From: Pseudomonas sp. LS1212
GTDB lineage: Bacteria > Pseudomonadota > Gammaproteobacteria > Pseudomonadales > Pseudomonadaceae
Direction of reading: 5' to 3'
NCBI RefSeq assembly: GCF_024741815.1
Contig: NZ_CP102951.1
Coordinates: 3,177,001-3,241,000 of the forward strand
DNA: 64,000 nt
Positions 33,794-42,551 of the stretch are shown piece after piece. The translations under genes were made by a program, and so were the position numbers. The notes under the pieces are model-generated. The model saw only the letters and a list, made by a program, of their open reading frames with translations, did no database searches and had not been told where the DNA came from. Positions within the stretch are counted from its first letter, which is position 1. Each line of letters begins with the position of its first letter.

Positions 33794-35429
33794 CGGGCAT
33801 TCCGAGCCCGGCCATTCGAATATCAAGACCCGCCGCTGGAGTGTCTCGCTGGTCTGGATCGTGCCCATCGTCGCGGTGCTGGTCGGGATTTCTCTGGTCG
33901 TCCATAACAGGATGCAGGCGGGCCCGATCATCACGATCACCTTCAAGACCGGTCAAGGCCTGACGGCCAACAAGACCGAGGTCAAATACCGCAATGTAGT
34001 GATTGGCCACGTCACCGATGTCGAATTGAGCGAAGACCAGAGGAGCGTGAACGCAACGGTGAAACTGGCCAAACAGGCCGAATCCTTTACCCGCGAGGAC
34101 TCGGTGTTCTGGGTCGTGCGGCCGCGCATCGGCGCGGGCGGTGTTTCCGGGATCGATACGCTGCTGTCCGGCGACTTCATCGGTGCCGATGTCGGCCATT
34201 CCGATAACCGCACCAACAAATTCATTGGCCAGGAAACGCCGCCGCCCATCACCTATGGCGAACCGGGCAAGCGCTTCGTCCTGCATACCCCGGACCTCGG
34301 CTCGCTGGACATCGGCTCACCGGTCTACTACCGCAAGATCCCGGTCGGCCAGGTGGTTGCCTACGCACTGGATGCCGACGGCAAAGGCGTCAATATCGAA
34401 GTCTTCGTCAACGCTCCCAATGACGTCCATGTCACCGAAAACACCCGTTTCTGGAACGCCAGCGGTGTCGATATCGGCGTGGGCGCCGATGGCTTCTCGG
34501 TCAGGACCGAGTCACTGTCCTCGATGCTGCTCGGCGGTATCGCTTTTCGCGCACCGGAGTACAGCTCCGGCGATCAACCCGCGCCCGAAAAGAAGGCCTT
34601 CGACCTGTTCGAGGACGAACTGACGGCCCTTGCCCCTCCCAGCGGCAAGGCGCAATACCTGAGCCTGCGCTTCGACCAGGCCATGCGCGGGCTGAAGGTG
34701 GATGCACCCGTCGAATTCCTCGGCGTGGAAATCGGCAGGGTCGTCTCGGTCAATCTGGACTTCGACGAAAAACGCCAGAGCTTTCCGGTGGACGTGGGCA
34801 TCGTGATTTATCCCAAGCGCCTGGGGCGGGCACACATCAAGATGCTTGAGGTCCTCAAGCACGACCCCAACGACGAAGCAGCCGGCGCCCGGCTCATCGG
34901 CACCTTTGTCGAGCACGGCCTGCGGGCGCAGGCACGCAGCGGCAACCTGTTGACCGGTCAGTTGTACGTTTCCCTGGATTTCTATCCAAAAGCCGAAAAA
35001 GTCGCGTTCGATGTCACGCAACGGCCACTGATGATCCCGACCATTCCGGGAAGCCTGGAACAACTGCAGGAACGCTTGCAGGCAATGGTCGACAAGTTCA
35101 ACAAACTGCCCCTGGAGCGTATCGCCAACAATCTCGATACCAGCCTGGTCGAACTGCGCAAAGGCCTCGCCCAGTTCAACGGCAAGACCTTGCCAGGCGT
35201 GCAAAGCACCTTGCAGGATGTCAGCAAGACCCTGCAGTCGGCCAACTCGACCCTCGCCGACGACTCGCCGCAGCGTGAACGGTTGGGTGACGTCGTCAAC
35301 GAACTGAGCCGCACCTCGCGCTCCCTGCGCGATCTGTCCGACTACCTTGGCCGGCATCCCGAATCCCTGCTGCGCGGCCGCCCGAAAGACGCAGTGCCGC
35401 TGAACCTGCAACCCTCTTCGCGCGAATGA
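33774..35429 (+). CDS. pqiB: PqiB: MCE-domain lipid transport tunnel protein
   Basis: This 551-residue protein has one N-terminal helix (WSVSLVWIVPIVAVLVGISL) and three MCE domains, seen by the repeated start GPIITITFKTGQGLTANKTE, FVLHTPDLGSLDIGSPVYYR and YLSLRFDQAMRGLKVDAPVE. A helical C-terminal region (residues about 430-530) follows, which in E. coli PqiB forms a needle-like tube across the periplasm. It connects PqiA with the outer membrane lipoprotein PqiC. Its end overlaps the pqiC reading frame region. Confidence 0.9.
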   Translation: MKQEAADGHSEPGHSNIKTRRWSVSLVWIVPIVAVLVGISLVVHNRMQAGPIITITFKTGQGLTANKTEVKYRNVVIGHVTDVELSEDQRSVNATVKLAKQAESFTREDSVFWVVRPRIGAGGVSGIDTLLSGDFIGADVGHSDNRTNKFIGQETPPPITYGEPGKRFVLHTPDLGSLDIGSPVYYRKIPVGQVVAYALDADGKGVNIEVFVNAPNDVHVTENTRFWNASGVDIGVGADGFSVRTESLSSMLLGGIAFRAPEYSSGDQPAPEKKAFDLFEDELTALAPPSGKAQYLSLRFDQAMRGLKVDAPVEFLGVEIGRVVSVNLDFDEKRQSFPVDVGIVIYPKRLGRAHIKMLEVLKHDPNDEAAGARLIGTFVEHGLRAQARSGNLLTGQLYVSLDFYPKAEKVAFDVTQRPLMIPTIPGSLEQLQERLQAMVDKFNKLPLERIANNLDTSLVELRKGLAQFNGKTLPGVQSTLQDVSKTLQSANSTLADDSPQRERLGDVVNELSRTSRSLRDLSDYLGRHPESLLRGRPKDAVPLNLQPSSRE

Positions 35430-35446
35430 CTACAGGAGTTGGCCCA

Positions 35447-36010
35447 ATGCCACTTTCGCTGAAACTACCTTTGCTGAGCGTGCTCCTGCTGCTGGGGGCC
35501 TGTCGCAGCGACCCGGTTCATTACCACACCCTGACCCCGACCCAGTTCGGCAACGCACAACAGGGCGCCAGCGCCGACATCGAGATAGAGCGGATAACCG
35601 TGCCGGCCCAGGTCGATCGGACGCAGATCGTCGTTCGTCAGGGCAACAGCGGCCTGGCGATTCTCGAGACCGAATGGTGGGGCGCGAGCCTTTCCGATGA
35701 GTTACAGAGTGCACTGGCCGAGCAATTGAACAGCAGCGTATCGCCGCGCAAGGCCTCCTTGCGGGTCGAGGTACAACGCTTCGATTCGGTGCCAGGGCAG
35801 TACGCCCTGGTTGAAGCAAAATGGCGCTTGCGCAGCCTGGGGCCCGGTAACACTATCAAAGAAATGACCTGTCGGACGTCCTTGCGAACCCCAGCCGGTG
35901 CAACCATCGACGACCTGGTGGCGGCCCACCAGAACAACGTGAAACGGCTGGCCGACGCGATCAGCCAGGCCAGTCGCGGAACCGGCACTGCATGCCCGTC
36001 GGTGCAGTAG
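35447..36010 (+). CDS. pqiC: PqiC-family outer membrane lipoprotein
   Basis: This 187-residue ABC-type auxiliary lipoprotein (PqiC/YmbA family) starts at the ATG at 35447, with AGGAG eight bases before. The lipobox LLLLGAC is followed by the family start YHTLTPTQFG and the later VEVQRFDSVPGQYALVEAKW. PqiC docks PqiB to the outer membrane in phospholipid transport and protects against membrane stress. It is the last gene of the pqi operon. Confidence 0.85.
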   Translation: MPLSLKLPLLSVLLLLGACRSDPVHYHTLTPTQFGNAQQGASADIEIERITVPAQVDRTQIVVRQGNSGLAILETEWWGASLSDELQSALAEQLNSSVSPRKASLRVEVQRFDSVPGQYALVEAKWRLRSLGPGNTIKEMTCRTSLRTPAGATIDDLVAAHQNNVKRLADAISQASRGTGTACPSVQ

Positions 36011-36116
36011 TCGCGCCTGCTGTCAAAGCAGGGATTCGATGGGCAGGTTCAACGACAAGAGTTTTCCAGGCTGTCCTTTGCATCGTCGCAAGCTTGTCTG
36101 ATGCGAAAAGGTCCGT

Positions 36117-36168
36117 CCAGTGCCATGGCCTCGGCAATCCATGCGCTGGTAAAGAGCCATGGCACTGG
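36117..36168. repeat. 13-bp inverted repeat downstream of pqiC
   Basis: CCAGTGCCATGGC (36117-36129) and GCCATGGCACTGG (36156-36168) are exact reverse complements with a 26-base loop. There is no T-run, so a simple terminator is not supported. It lies in the 233-base gap between pqiC and the convergent LysE gene, in which I see no gene. Confidence 0.45.
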
Positions 36169-36243
36169 GCGAACAGTTGAGAGCTTAGAGCGATCCACTA
36201 TGGATGCCATTCAGACGATTCTTAAAACCGCCGATGACGCTTC

Positions 36244-36855
36244 CTACGCAGGGTCCAACATCAGCGGATACAGCGACATCACCAGCAATGCCGCCATCAG
36301 CAAATTGAATGCCAGCAGCCAGCGCGGGTTGCGCAGCACATTGCGCAAGGCACTGCCGCAGCCGGCCCAGATGCAGACGCTGGGCAGATTGATGATGGCG
36401 AAGACCAGCGCAATGATAAAGACATTGACGAAGTAGCCCTGGGACGGGGTGTAGGTGGTGATCGCGCCGAGGGCCATGATCCAGGCCTTGGGGTTTACCC
36501 ACTGGAACGCTGCCGCGCCCCAGAAGCCCAACGGCCGGCTGGTGCTGCCCAGTTCTTGCGAGACAGGGCCCGAAGTCGCGATTTTCCAGGCCAGATAGAG
36601 CAAATAAGCCGCCCCCATGTAACGCAGTACCGTGTACGACATGGGCACGACCTTGAACACCTCGCCCAGGCCCAGCCCGACCGCCACGACCATGACCATG
36701 AAGCCGACGCTGATACCCAGCGCATGGGGGATCGAGCGCCTGAAACCAAAGTTCACGCCCGAGGCCAGCAACATGGTGTTATTGGGGCCTGGCGTGATCG
36801 AGGAGACGAATGCGAACAACGCAAAGGCCGAGAGCAAATCGACTGAGTACAGCAT
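36244..36855 (-). CDS. LysE/RhtB-family amino acid exporter
   Basis: This 203-residue membrane protein has about six helices and the LysE-family start FALFAFVSSITPGPNNTMLL. Later it shows GAAYLLYLAWKIATS and AAAFQWVNPKAWIMALGAIT, the usual family motifs. These proteins export amino acids or related metabolites. The exact substrate cannot be told. The gene is alone. Confidence 0.87.
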   Translation of the reverse strand: MLYSVDLLSAFALFAFVSSITPGPNNTMLLASGVNFGFRRSIPHALGISVGFMVMVVAVGLGLGEVFKVVPMSYTVLRYMGAAYLLYLAWKIATSGPVSQELGSTSRPLGFWGAAAFQWVNPKAWIMALGAITTYTPSQGYFVNVFIIALVFAIINLPSVCIWAGCGSALRNVLRNPRWLLAFNLLMAALLVMSLYPLMLDPA

Positions 36856-37099
36856 GGTGTTATCCAGAGGTGGCGGGCTACGGGCTTACAGTAGCGGATT
36901 GGCCGGCAGGCACAGCGCTACAGTTGGCCGGTATTTGTGCGCAACAGAATTGAGGCTGGCACTGGCAGTTTAATCCAGCCTGGTTGCGGTAGGGCTATAT
37001 GTCTCATTGAATGGGCCGCTACAATGCCCCCGACTGCAGCGACGCCCGAAGGCGTTGGAGGCACAGCGCCCTGAGCGTTTTTTGATAAGTGAGAACGAA

Positions 37100-37396
37100 A
37101 TGATTGCAAAAGAGTCAAGGCATGCAGCCGCGATAGAGAAGTTCATGGCCGCCAACCCCGCTCTGCTGGAAGAAATTCAGGCGCTGAGCCCACAAGAGCA
37201 AAAACAGCAGATCGAATGGGCGTTTGAAGATGAGGCCCAAGAACAAGGCTTGGAGCCTTGGGAGCTGGCATTGCAGCTGATCGCGCAAAGCCCGGAAGAG
37301 CTTCACGCGATGCGGATCGAAACCCACCGAGATGTCGCCGAAGCGCTTGGTATGAGCTGGGAAGAATACTGCAGCTTCAACGAGCTCCCCAAATAA
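37100..37396 (+). CDS. DUF6388-family small protein
   Basis: This 98-residue soluble protein starts at the ATG at 37100 after a weak GAGAACGAA. It is mostly helical and acidic (KFMAANPALLEEIQALSPQE, WEYCSF-like end WEEYCSFNELPK). It has no signal peptide or membrane part. It matches the DUF6388 family of Pseudomonas, of unknown function. The 293 bases after it hold nothing I can identify. Confidence 0.7.
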   Translation: MIAKESRHAAAIEKFMAANPALLEEIQALSPQEQKQQIEWAFEDEAQEQGLEPWELALQLIAQSPEELHAMRIETHRDVAEALGMSWEEYCSFNELPK

Positions 37397-37689
37397 GTGC
37401 AAGACCGCCAAGGCCTATCGGGCAGCCCGTCCAGAGTCAGGAGGGGCCTGCCCCTTGCGCAAACGAAGAAGGCTGTGCGGCGGTCTCCAGCCATCAACTC
37501 CGGCTCCGCGAGCAATTCTTGACACAACTTGAAACAAAACAGCGCTAGCTTTTTGGCACGGAACAGCCGCGCTGATCTATACCCATTCAAAGAGTTTGAC
37601 CAGGCACCACCAACAATCCGCCACGAGTCTCGCCAAAACATAGCTACCCTTGCTGCCCTACACAACAACAAGCCCAACCAGGAGACAAC

Positions 37690-38376
37690 ATGAGCCCATT
37701 GAAGAAGCTCAGTGTCCGGATCAAGCAAAGAGGTTTGCGCCGCGAGTTGAAGAAACTGTTCGAGCGCCATGTTTTTTTCCATTGGGAGCTGTTATGGATG
37801 GAACGCGACCTGCTCAGTCCGATTCCCCCACACAAACTCAGACCCTATGCGCCTCTACGCCTGGTGGTTATTGATACGGAGAACGTCAAGGCCTTCGCCA
37901 GGTACTTTGGCGACCGGGTGCAGACCATGCGCGAACTCGCCGCCGAAGGTCACACCGGACACATGTACCTCGATGCTCAGGGGGACACTGTCGCCTTTGT
38001 CTGGGGCAGTACACGCGACTACCATGATCGTCATTATTACGGCTGCAAGTTCCCGATCAAGCCGGGTGAGTTCTTCGCGTTCGGCGGCGAGGGAATCCGC
38101 CACTACTTTGGCACCTGCCTGTCGGTCGACGCCCAGGTGAACATGTGGGAAGCCATGCGCGCGCAGGGCTGCACACGGGTGGTGGATGTCTGCGAGACGC
38201 GTAACATCCCGGCCCTCAAACTGCATATCCGCATGGGTTATCAGGAACAAGGCCGGGTCACGCATGTGTATGGGTTGTTCGGGCGCTGGCGTTTGTCCCG
38301 CGAATCGCGTTACACCGGGTCGCGGCTGGAGCCTCTGCGCAAGCCGGGGCGTCCTACCGTCACCGCACCGGCTTGA
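37690..38376 (+). CDS. GNAT-like N-acetyltransferase
   Basis: This 228-residue protein starts at 37690 with AGGAG upstream. The N terminus is very basic (KLSVRIKQRGLRRELKKLFE). The C-terminal half shows a GNAT-like end (RVVDVCETRNIPALKLHIRM then GYQEQGRVTHVYGLFGRW), typical of the acetyl-CoA fold where the last strands pair. The substrate is unknown. The basic start may bind a membrane or nucleic acid. Confidence 0.6.
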   Translation: MSPLKKLSVRIKQRGLRRELKKLFERHVFFHWELLWMERDLLSPIPPHKLRPYAPLRLVVIDTENVKAFARYFGDRVQTMRELAAEGHTGHMYLDAQGDTVAFVWGSTRDYHDRHYYGCKFPIKPGEFFAFGGEGIRHYFGTCLSVDAQVNMWEAMRAQGCTRVVDVCETRNIPALKLHIRMGYQEQGRVTHVYGLFGRWRLSRESRYTGSRLEPLRKPGRPTVTAPA

Positions 38377-38478
38377 GGGGGATTGTCAGCGGAGGGGCCA
38401 AAGACTTTTCCTTGGCCCTCGCCTGATCGAAAACATCGAACTGCAGGGCCGGCCCTCGTGCCCTTCATGAACCGCCTT

Positions 38479-38667
38479 TCAGGGCTTGAGCGGGCGCTCT
38501 TCGTCCAGATCCGAAAGGCTCTTGCCATCATCTGGATGCTTCCAGGTTTGCGGCGGTTCCTCTGGCTCCTCCTCGATCGAGTCTGGATCATCCTCAGGGG
38601 GTTCGGGGTCTGGAGTCGATGGGCCAGCCGATCGAACGCTGCATTCGTACCGTGGGTCAGTATCCAT
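38479..38667 (-). CDS. small acidic proline-rich protein, unknown
   Basis: This protein of about 62 residues starts at the ATG at 38665-38667 with GGGAGG five bases upstream. The body is strongly acidic and Pro-rich (PEPPEDDPDSIEEEPEEPP) with the end HPDDGKSLSDLDEERPL. It is probably disordered. No family is recognised. It is divergent from the SRAP gene. The good ribosome binding site is the main reason to call it. Confidence 0.5.
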   Translation of the reverse strand: MDTDPRYECSVRSAGPSTPDPEPPEDDPDSIEEEPEEPPQTWKHPDDGKSLSDLDEERPLKP

Positions 38668-38765
38668 GGACACCTCCCTTTTAAACCGATTGAACAGGTT
38701 TCCTCACCGTTAAGTGAAGCACAGCCCCGGTGCTATGCTTTCTCCTCTGTTCCGAGGACAGGCCG

Positions 38766-39449
38766 ATGTGCGGAAGGCTTTCGCAATACCGCGGCATCCA
38801 TGACTTCGTCGAGGCATTGAGCATGCCCAATGCCTTGGCCAACGCCGTCGGCGAGCAACCGCTGGAGCGCTACAACGCGGCACCATCGACCCCGCTCGCC
38901 CTCCTCCATCTTGCCGATAATATTCTCCACGCCGACCTGGTGCGCTGGGGATGGCGGCCGCACTGGGCCGGGGATCGTGCCCCACCGATCAACGCCAGGG
39001 TCGAGAAGGTCGCCCATGGCGCCTTCTTCAGGGCCATCTGGCCACATCGTGCGATCGTGCCGGTTGACGGCTGGTATGAATGGGTCGACGAGGGCGATCC
39101 GAAGAAGCAGCCCTACTACATCCGCCGCCAGGACGGTGCGCCCATCCTCTGCGCGGCCATCGGCCAGTACGCCACCGCCGGCCGCGAACAACAGGAGAGC
39201 GACGGCTTCGTCATCATCACGGCAGACAGCGCCGGCGGCATGGTCGATATCCACGACAGGCGTCCGGTGGTGCTGGCGCCCGAGCTGGCCCGTGAATGGC
39301 TGGACCCCGCAACCCCCGGAGAGCGCGCCGAACAGGTTGTGCTGTTACAGGGAGAACCGTCCGAAACCTTCGACTGGTTCAGGGTCGACAAGGCCGTGGG
39401 CAATGTGCGCAACCAGGGTGCACAGCTTTTGCTGCCAATTGACTCATGA
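38766..39449 (+). CDS. SRAP-domain abasic-site DNA-protein crosslink protein (YedK/HMCES)
   Basis: This 227-residue protein starts MCGRLSQY at the ATG at 38766, with GAGGACAGG upstream. After Met removal the Cys becomes N-terminal and forms a thiazolidine link to abasic sites in single-stranded DNA. Other active-site parts are visible: NAAPST, the PPINARVEKV stretch, VDGWYEWV and the His in MVDIHDRRPVVL. The protein shields abasic sites at replication forks. A hairpin terminator follows at 39482-39502. Confidence 0.92.
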   Translation: MCGRLSQYRGIHDFVEALSMPNALANAVGEQPLERYNAAPSTPLALLHLADNILHADLVRWGWRPHWAGDRAPPINARVEKVAHGAFFRAIWPHRAIVPVDGWYEWVDEGDPKKQPYYIRRQDGAPILCAAIGQYATAGREQQESDGFVIITADSAGGMVDIHDRRPVVLAPELAREWLDPATPGERAEQVVLLQGEPSETFDWFRVDKAVGNVRNQGAQLLLPIDS

Positions 39450-39481
39450 CTCGCTAGCCGATCTGTGCGACCCGACAGAAA

Positions 39482-39502
39482 AACCCCGCCAGATGGCGGG
39501 GT
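39482..39502. terminator. bidirectional hairpin terminator
   Basis: ACCCCGCC-AGAT-GGCGGGGT forms an 8-bp GC-rich stem. On the plus strand TTT follows, on the minus strand TTTTTC. It would end the SRAP gene transcript and that of the convergent small gene at 39511-39777. Confidence 0.8.
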
Positions 39503-39510
39503 TTGCTTGC

Positions 39511-39777
39511 TCAACTATTTTTTTTCGGGTGAACAGTCACCTTGGGCAGGAACTTGTTCCTGAACTTCCCTGGCGGCATGCTCGATTGATGCTTGCCTGG
39601 CGACTCGTCAATCGTCGCGCCTTCGAATCCAACCTTGTACGGGGTCTGACCACAGTGCACGACACTGTTTATCGGAAATTCCTCCTCATGTTCCAGGTAA
39701 TGTTCGCCCATCAATGGATCCCTCTGGCAGTTGGCCGATACCGGCAAGCACCTGATTGCCTGAAAAATATCGGTCAT
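39511..39777 (-). CDS. small hypothetical protein, 88 residues
   Basis: This frame of 88 residues has three Cys (IRCLPVSANCQRD, VVHCGQTPYKVG) and a basic end KVTVHPKKNS. It has no signal peptide. The ribosome binding site is weak. The terminator at its end supports that it is a transcribed unit. No family is recognised. Confidence 0.45.
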   Translation of the reverse strand: MTDIFQAIRCLPVSANCQRDPLMGEHYLEHEEEFPINSVVHCGQTPYKVGFEGATIDESPGKHQSSMPPGKFRNKFLPKVTVHPKKNS

Positions 39778-39830
39778 GACGGCGATTCAGACTAGACGGT
39801 CATTTTGTGCTTTGCAGGTCATAAATTGCA

Positions 39831-39853
39831 AAGCCCGACCAATGGCCGGGCTT
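39831..39853 (-). terminator. hairpin terminator after the 67-residue gene
   Basis: AAGCCCG-A-CC and GG-CCGGGCTT form a stem of about 9 bp around CAATG. It lies directly after the stop of the minus-strand gene at 39861-40064. Confidence 0.6.
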
Positions 39854-39860
39854 GGGGATA

Positions 39861-40064
39861 TTACATGGGGTCCGATTTACCGCGCCGAACGGCATCGGCC
39901 GTTTCGATCAGGTGTTTAAGAGGGTCCGCCCCTCCCTCATTGTGTGGGTCGGAGGGGTCGGGTTTGTCTTTGGCGGTCCGCCCTCCGGCGCCCAGCTCGC
40001 CATGGTCGATGCTTTCTTGGGCGGCAGGGTCCGATGGGTCGGATGGTTTGTGATCAGGCTTCAT
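39861..40064 (-). CDS. small hydrophilic protein with PSDP repeats
   Basis: This protein of about 67 residues starts at the ATG at 40062-40064 with AGAGAGG upstream. It has two short repeats (KPSDPSDPAAQ and KPDPSDPHNEGG) and is very hydrophilic, probably disordered. A terminator follows. It resembles small stress-related Pseudomonas proteins in composition, but I do not recognise a family. Confidence 0.5.
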   Translation of the reverse strand: MKPDHKPSDPSDPAAQESIDHGELGAGGRTAKDKPDPSDPHNEGGADPLKHLIETADAVRRGKSDPM

Positions 40065-40163
40065 AAGCACCTCTCTGAGGACCTTGGGTGCAGAGGGTCC
40101 CTGTGGTTTTGATATCGGTGTAGGGGAAAATGTTCCTTCTTGCTGATGATTGGCGATGGCACT

Positions 40164-40442
40164 TCATGAAGGTTGCCCATTATCCGCCCCGACAGTGGGC
40201 TGCCCACAGGCCCCAACTTCCGGCACTAGACGGATATCGACACGACGGTTGGCCGCTCGCCCGGACTCGGTGTCATTGCTGGTGATCGGCTGGCTGGCTG
40301 CGAACCCCTGGACAGCAAAGCAACTGTCGGGGATGTCTCCCATGCGTTGCATCCAGTCACGCACTGCAGAGGCGCGGGCGCGGGACAACTGGAGGTTCTG
40401 CCCGGCGTTGCCAGTGGCATCGGTATGCCCAGCAATAGGGAA
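40164..40442 (-). pseudogene. 3' fragment of an OmpA-domain protein, type VI-associated
   Basis: Directly after the tssB stop and in the same frame comes AGHTDATGNAGQNLQLSRAR, followed by ASAVRDWMQRMGDIPDSCFA and GRAANRRVDIRLVPE. This is the peptidoglycan-binding C-terminal part of an OmpA-like protein. There is no start codon or signal peptide, and the first half of the domain is missing. The join to tssB is a deletion junction. OmpA-like proteins occur in many type VI clusters, so the deletion probably removed the genes between. Confidence 0.7.
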
Positions 40443-40946
40443 TTAACGATCTTCTTGTGGAGCCAGAGCGGCCAATTCGGCTCGGAGCTCGTCACTCAGC
40501 GCATCATCCTTGAGGATGCGTTCCAGCTCGTGACGGAAGGTAGCGTTGTCCAACAGGTTCGACTTGAGGTCGCGCAGCAGGTTGCGCATGGCCAACAGGG
40601 CACGTAGTTGCGGTATTTGCCGCGCCACCTGCTCCGGCTCGAAATCTTTCATGTTCTGGAAATTCAACTCGACAGAGGTGTCGGAGTCGTCATTGACCAA
40701 GGTATTTTTCACCGCCAGTTTCAGGTTCGGAGAGAACTCGGCCAAAACGCTGTCGAAGTTATTCTTGTCAATATTGTTCTTGCTTCTCTCGGATAATGGA
40801 CGCTGCTCTTTTCCGTTGCTGTAATCCCCCATCATCATCAACTTCAGCGGCAACTCGACTTACTTCTGCGCACCACCGGTGTGCAAATCGAGCTTGATGT
40901 TGACTCGAGCCTTGGGCACTTCATTTTGAAAACTGCTTGAAGCCAT
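40443..40946 (-). pseudogene. tssB: TssB (VipA) type VI sheath small subunit, nonsense codon 29
   Basis: From the ATG at 40944-40946 (GGAGGAG upstream) the sequence reads ASSSFQNEVPKARVNIKLDL and HTGGAQK. Codon 29 is then TAA (40860-40862), followed in frame by VELPLKLMMMGDYSNGKEQR and the rest of a normal TssB up to LAALAPQEDR. Apart from the stop, the 167-codon length and all motifs are those of TssB. The gene that normally follows, tssC, is absent. This is a lone relic of a lost type VI secretion cluster. Confidence 0.85.
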
Positions 40947-41503
40947 AACTCCTCCAGATACCTGCGCGACAGCAAATTCCATCACGAAAATCAAGCAAGA
41001 TTGGAATCCACACCTTTAGCCGACCTAATACAAAAAGTTGCCAGCCACAGCACATAAATTCCTTTTTAAAGACACGAGCAAAGCACTTGCGAGGCATGTA
41101 CTGATCTCTCATCTACAATAATAATGAATTATCTCAAGCGGGTATTCCATCCCCTGGAGGATCATTGGGAAAATTCCGACGCATTTTCAGAAACAGCCTA
41201 CAATTGTGCGGAAGTGCGCTTTTCGCGGAAAACACATGGAAAAGCTGATAGCTGTTGAGTCGTCAAGCAGGGCTCTGGGCACCCTTGGCTGGTGCATCGT
41301 CTCCGGCTTCTGGTTTGTACAATCAGCCACTTACGAAGAACTTCGCAAGCTGAACTCGAAAACCCGTTGATTCGCGACAGGCTTGCCCATCCGCCCGGCC
41401 CCTGCCCGAGGCATTTCCTTAACATTCCACCTCCATTCTGCGAGCGTGTGCAGGCTTTTTAGACCGCTGCTACACTTTCCCTCGCTGAATGGAGGAATGA
41501 CCG
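40947..41503. other. intergenic stretch with one doubtful small frame
   Basis: This AT-richer stretch upstream of the tssB relic has no confident gene. A 44-residue frame at 41236-41370 (plus) encodes VESSSRALGTLGWCIVSGFW and a charged end, but has only a weak ribosome binding site. It could be a small membrane-associated protein or chance. Confidence 0.3.
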
Positions 41504-41740
41504 ATGTCCGACAAAGAGACCATCACCACCCTGCTCACCATCATCAACCACCGCCAGGCTCGGCTGACGTCCACCTGCAAGGAAATCGCCGACTGGATCG
41601 ACCGCCAGGGCGACCTCCCTGCCGCCGTCAAGATCCGGGATAGCCTCAAAGCGGTCGAAGCCGATGATGTGCTGCTGAAGAAAGCGCTGACGTCGCTGAA
41701 GGTTGTCGATGCGCCGCTCCCGCGCTTCAGGCAGTACTGA
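41504..41740 (+). CDS. small helical hypothetical protein, 78 residues
   Basis: The ATG at 41504 has GGAGGAA eight bases upstream, a strong ribosome binding site. The protein is soluble and helical (TITTLLTIINHRQARLTSTC, EIADWIDRQGDLPAAVKIRD). It has one Cys and no signal peptide. No family is recognised. It is a stand-alone gene. Confidence 0.6.
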   Translation: MSDKETITTLLTIINHRQARLTSTCKEIADWIDRQGDLPAAVKIRDSLKAVEADDVLLKKALTSLKVVDAPLPRFRQY

Positions 41741-41796
41741 GGGCAACGCCGGGGTAATCGATGCTGCCCGCTCGAGGCAGGGCTGGCGGCTGCTTA

Positions 41797-42030
41797 CTAC
41801 GATGCCCAGAAGACGTTCTCGCTATTGATCTCAGGGCCACGGTCCGGATTTATTTCGCGTTCGCGATGAAGCCAGATCCGAGTCCGCTCGACATCGAAAG
41901 TTCTCTGGCTGCTTTGCCTGAGCACCATTGCGGAAACGCCAAAATGTCCACACTCAGGACAGACAAGCTCAACGCCGTCCTTTCCAGCGTCAACCTCTCG
42001 CGCCTCTGCCCCACAGATCACGCACTTCAT
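41797..42030 (-). CDS. small zinc-ribbon protein
   Basis: The ATG at 42028-42030 has GGGAGAGGG before it. The 77-residue protein has two CxxC knuckles, MKCVICGAEAR and LVCPECGHFG, that form a zinc ribbon, then a helical basic tail (RTRIWLHREREINPD). Such proteins bind nucleic acid or protein partners. The function is unknown. Confidence 0.6.
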   Translation of the reverse strand: MKCVICGAEAREVDAGKDGVELVCPECGHFGVSAMVLRQSSQRTFDVERTRIWLHREREINPDRGPEINSENVFWAS

Positions 42031-42122
42031 GGCCCTCTCCCAATGTGTCACTCCTCAACTGTAGTCGATCAATGGCATAGTGACCGGGCCTGTCAGGCAT
42101 GCGTTTTCTTGGAGCAAGGGCC

Positions 42123-42548
42123 ATGACCGAAACCCGGCAAGATACCGAGCATTATGCCTGCTGGGCCGCCGCCTGGCCGTCTCGTGAGTCCGTCGATGTG
42201 CTGAAGCAGGCTGGCGTGAAAAGAACCGTGCACTTGACCACTTTCTACAATGCAAAGGTCCGGTTGAATTTTTCCGAGCCACTGCCCCACTGCCGGGCGA
42301 CCATCACGACGATTTCCGAATGGCGTACCAGGCGCGGGAGATGCATTGTTGCCGAATTGGCCTGCGAGGGGGCATGGGGTGATGCACTGAACGCCGCGTT
42401 GTCCCGCACCTACGGATCAGAGGAGCGGACCTACAAACCGCATTTGACTGTGGAGCGCAACGCACCGCCAGGCAGGTCCAAGGCCTACCAGCACCTTGTC
42501 GGGATAGAGGTCGAATTTGACCGGCATGGCATCGAGCAATTCACCTGA
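42123..42548 (+). CDS. 2H phosphoesterase-like small protein
   Basis: This 141-residue protein starts at the ATG at 42123 with GGAGCAAGGG upstream. Two H-x-T motifs are visible: VHLTTFYNAK (His37, Thr39) and YKPHLTVER (His107, Thr109). A pair of such motifs about 70 residues apart is the mark of the 2H phosphoesterase superfamily, which cleaves 2',3'-cyclic or 2'-5' phosphodiester bonds in RNA or cyclic oligonucleotides. The length and spacing are also like phage Acb1 anti-CBASS enzymes, but this gene sits among ordinary chromosomal genes. Overall sequence outside the motifs is not recognised, so the call rests on the motif pair. Confidence 0.5.
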   Translation: MTETRQDTEHYACWAAAWPSRESVDVLKQAGVKRTVHLTTFYNAKVRLNFSEPLPHCRATITTISEWRTRRGRCIVAELACEGAWGDALNAALSRTYGSEERTYKPHLTVERNAPPGRSKAYQHLVGIEVEFDRHGIEQFT

Positions 42549-42551
42549 GGA

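Noticed and set aside
41236..41370. A 44-residue frame upstream of the tssB relic
   Set aside because: Weak ribosome binding site and no recognisable family; kept only as a remark.
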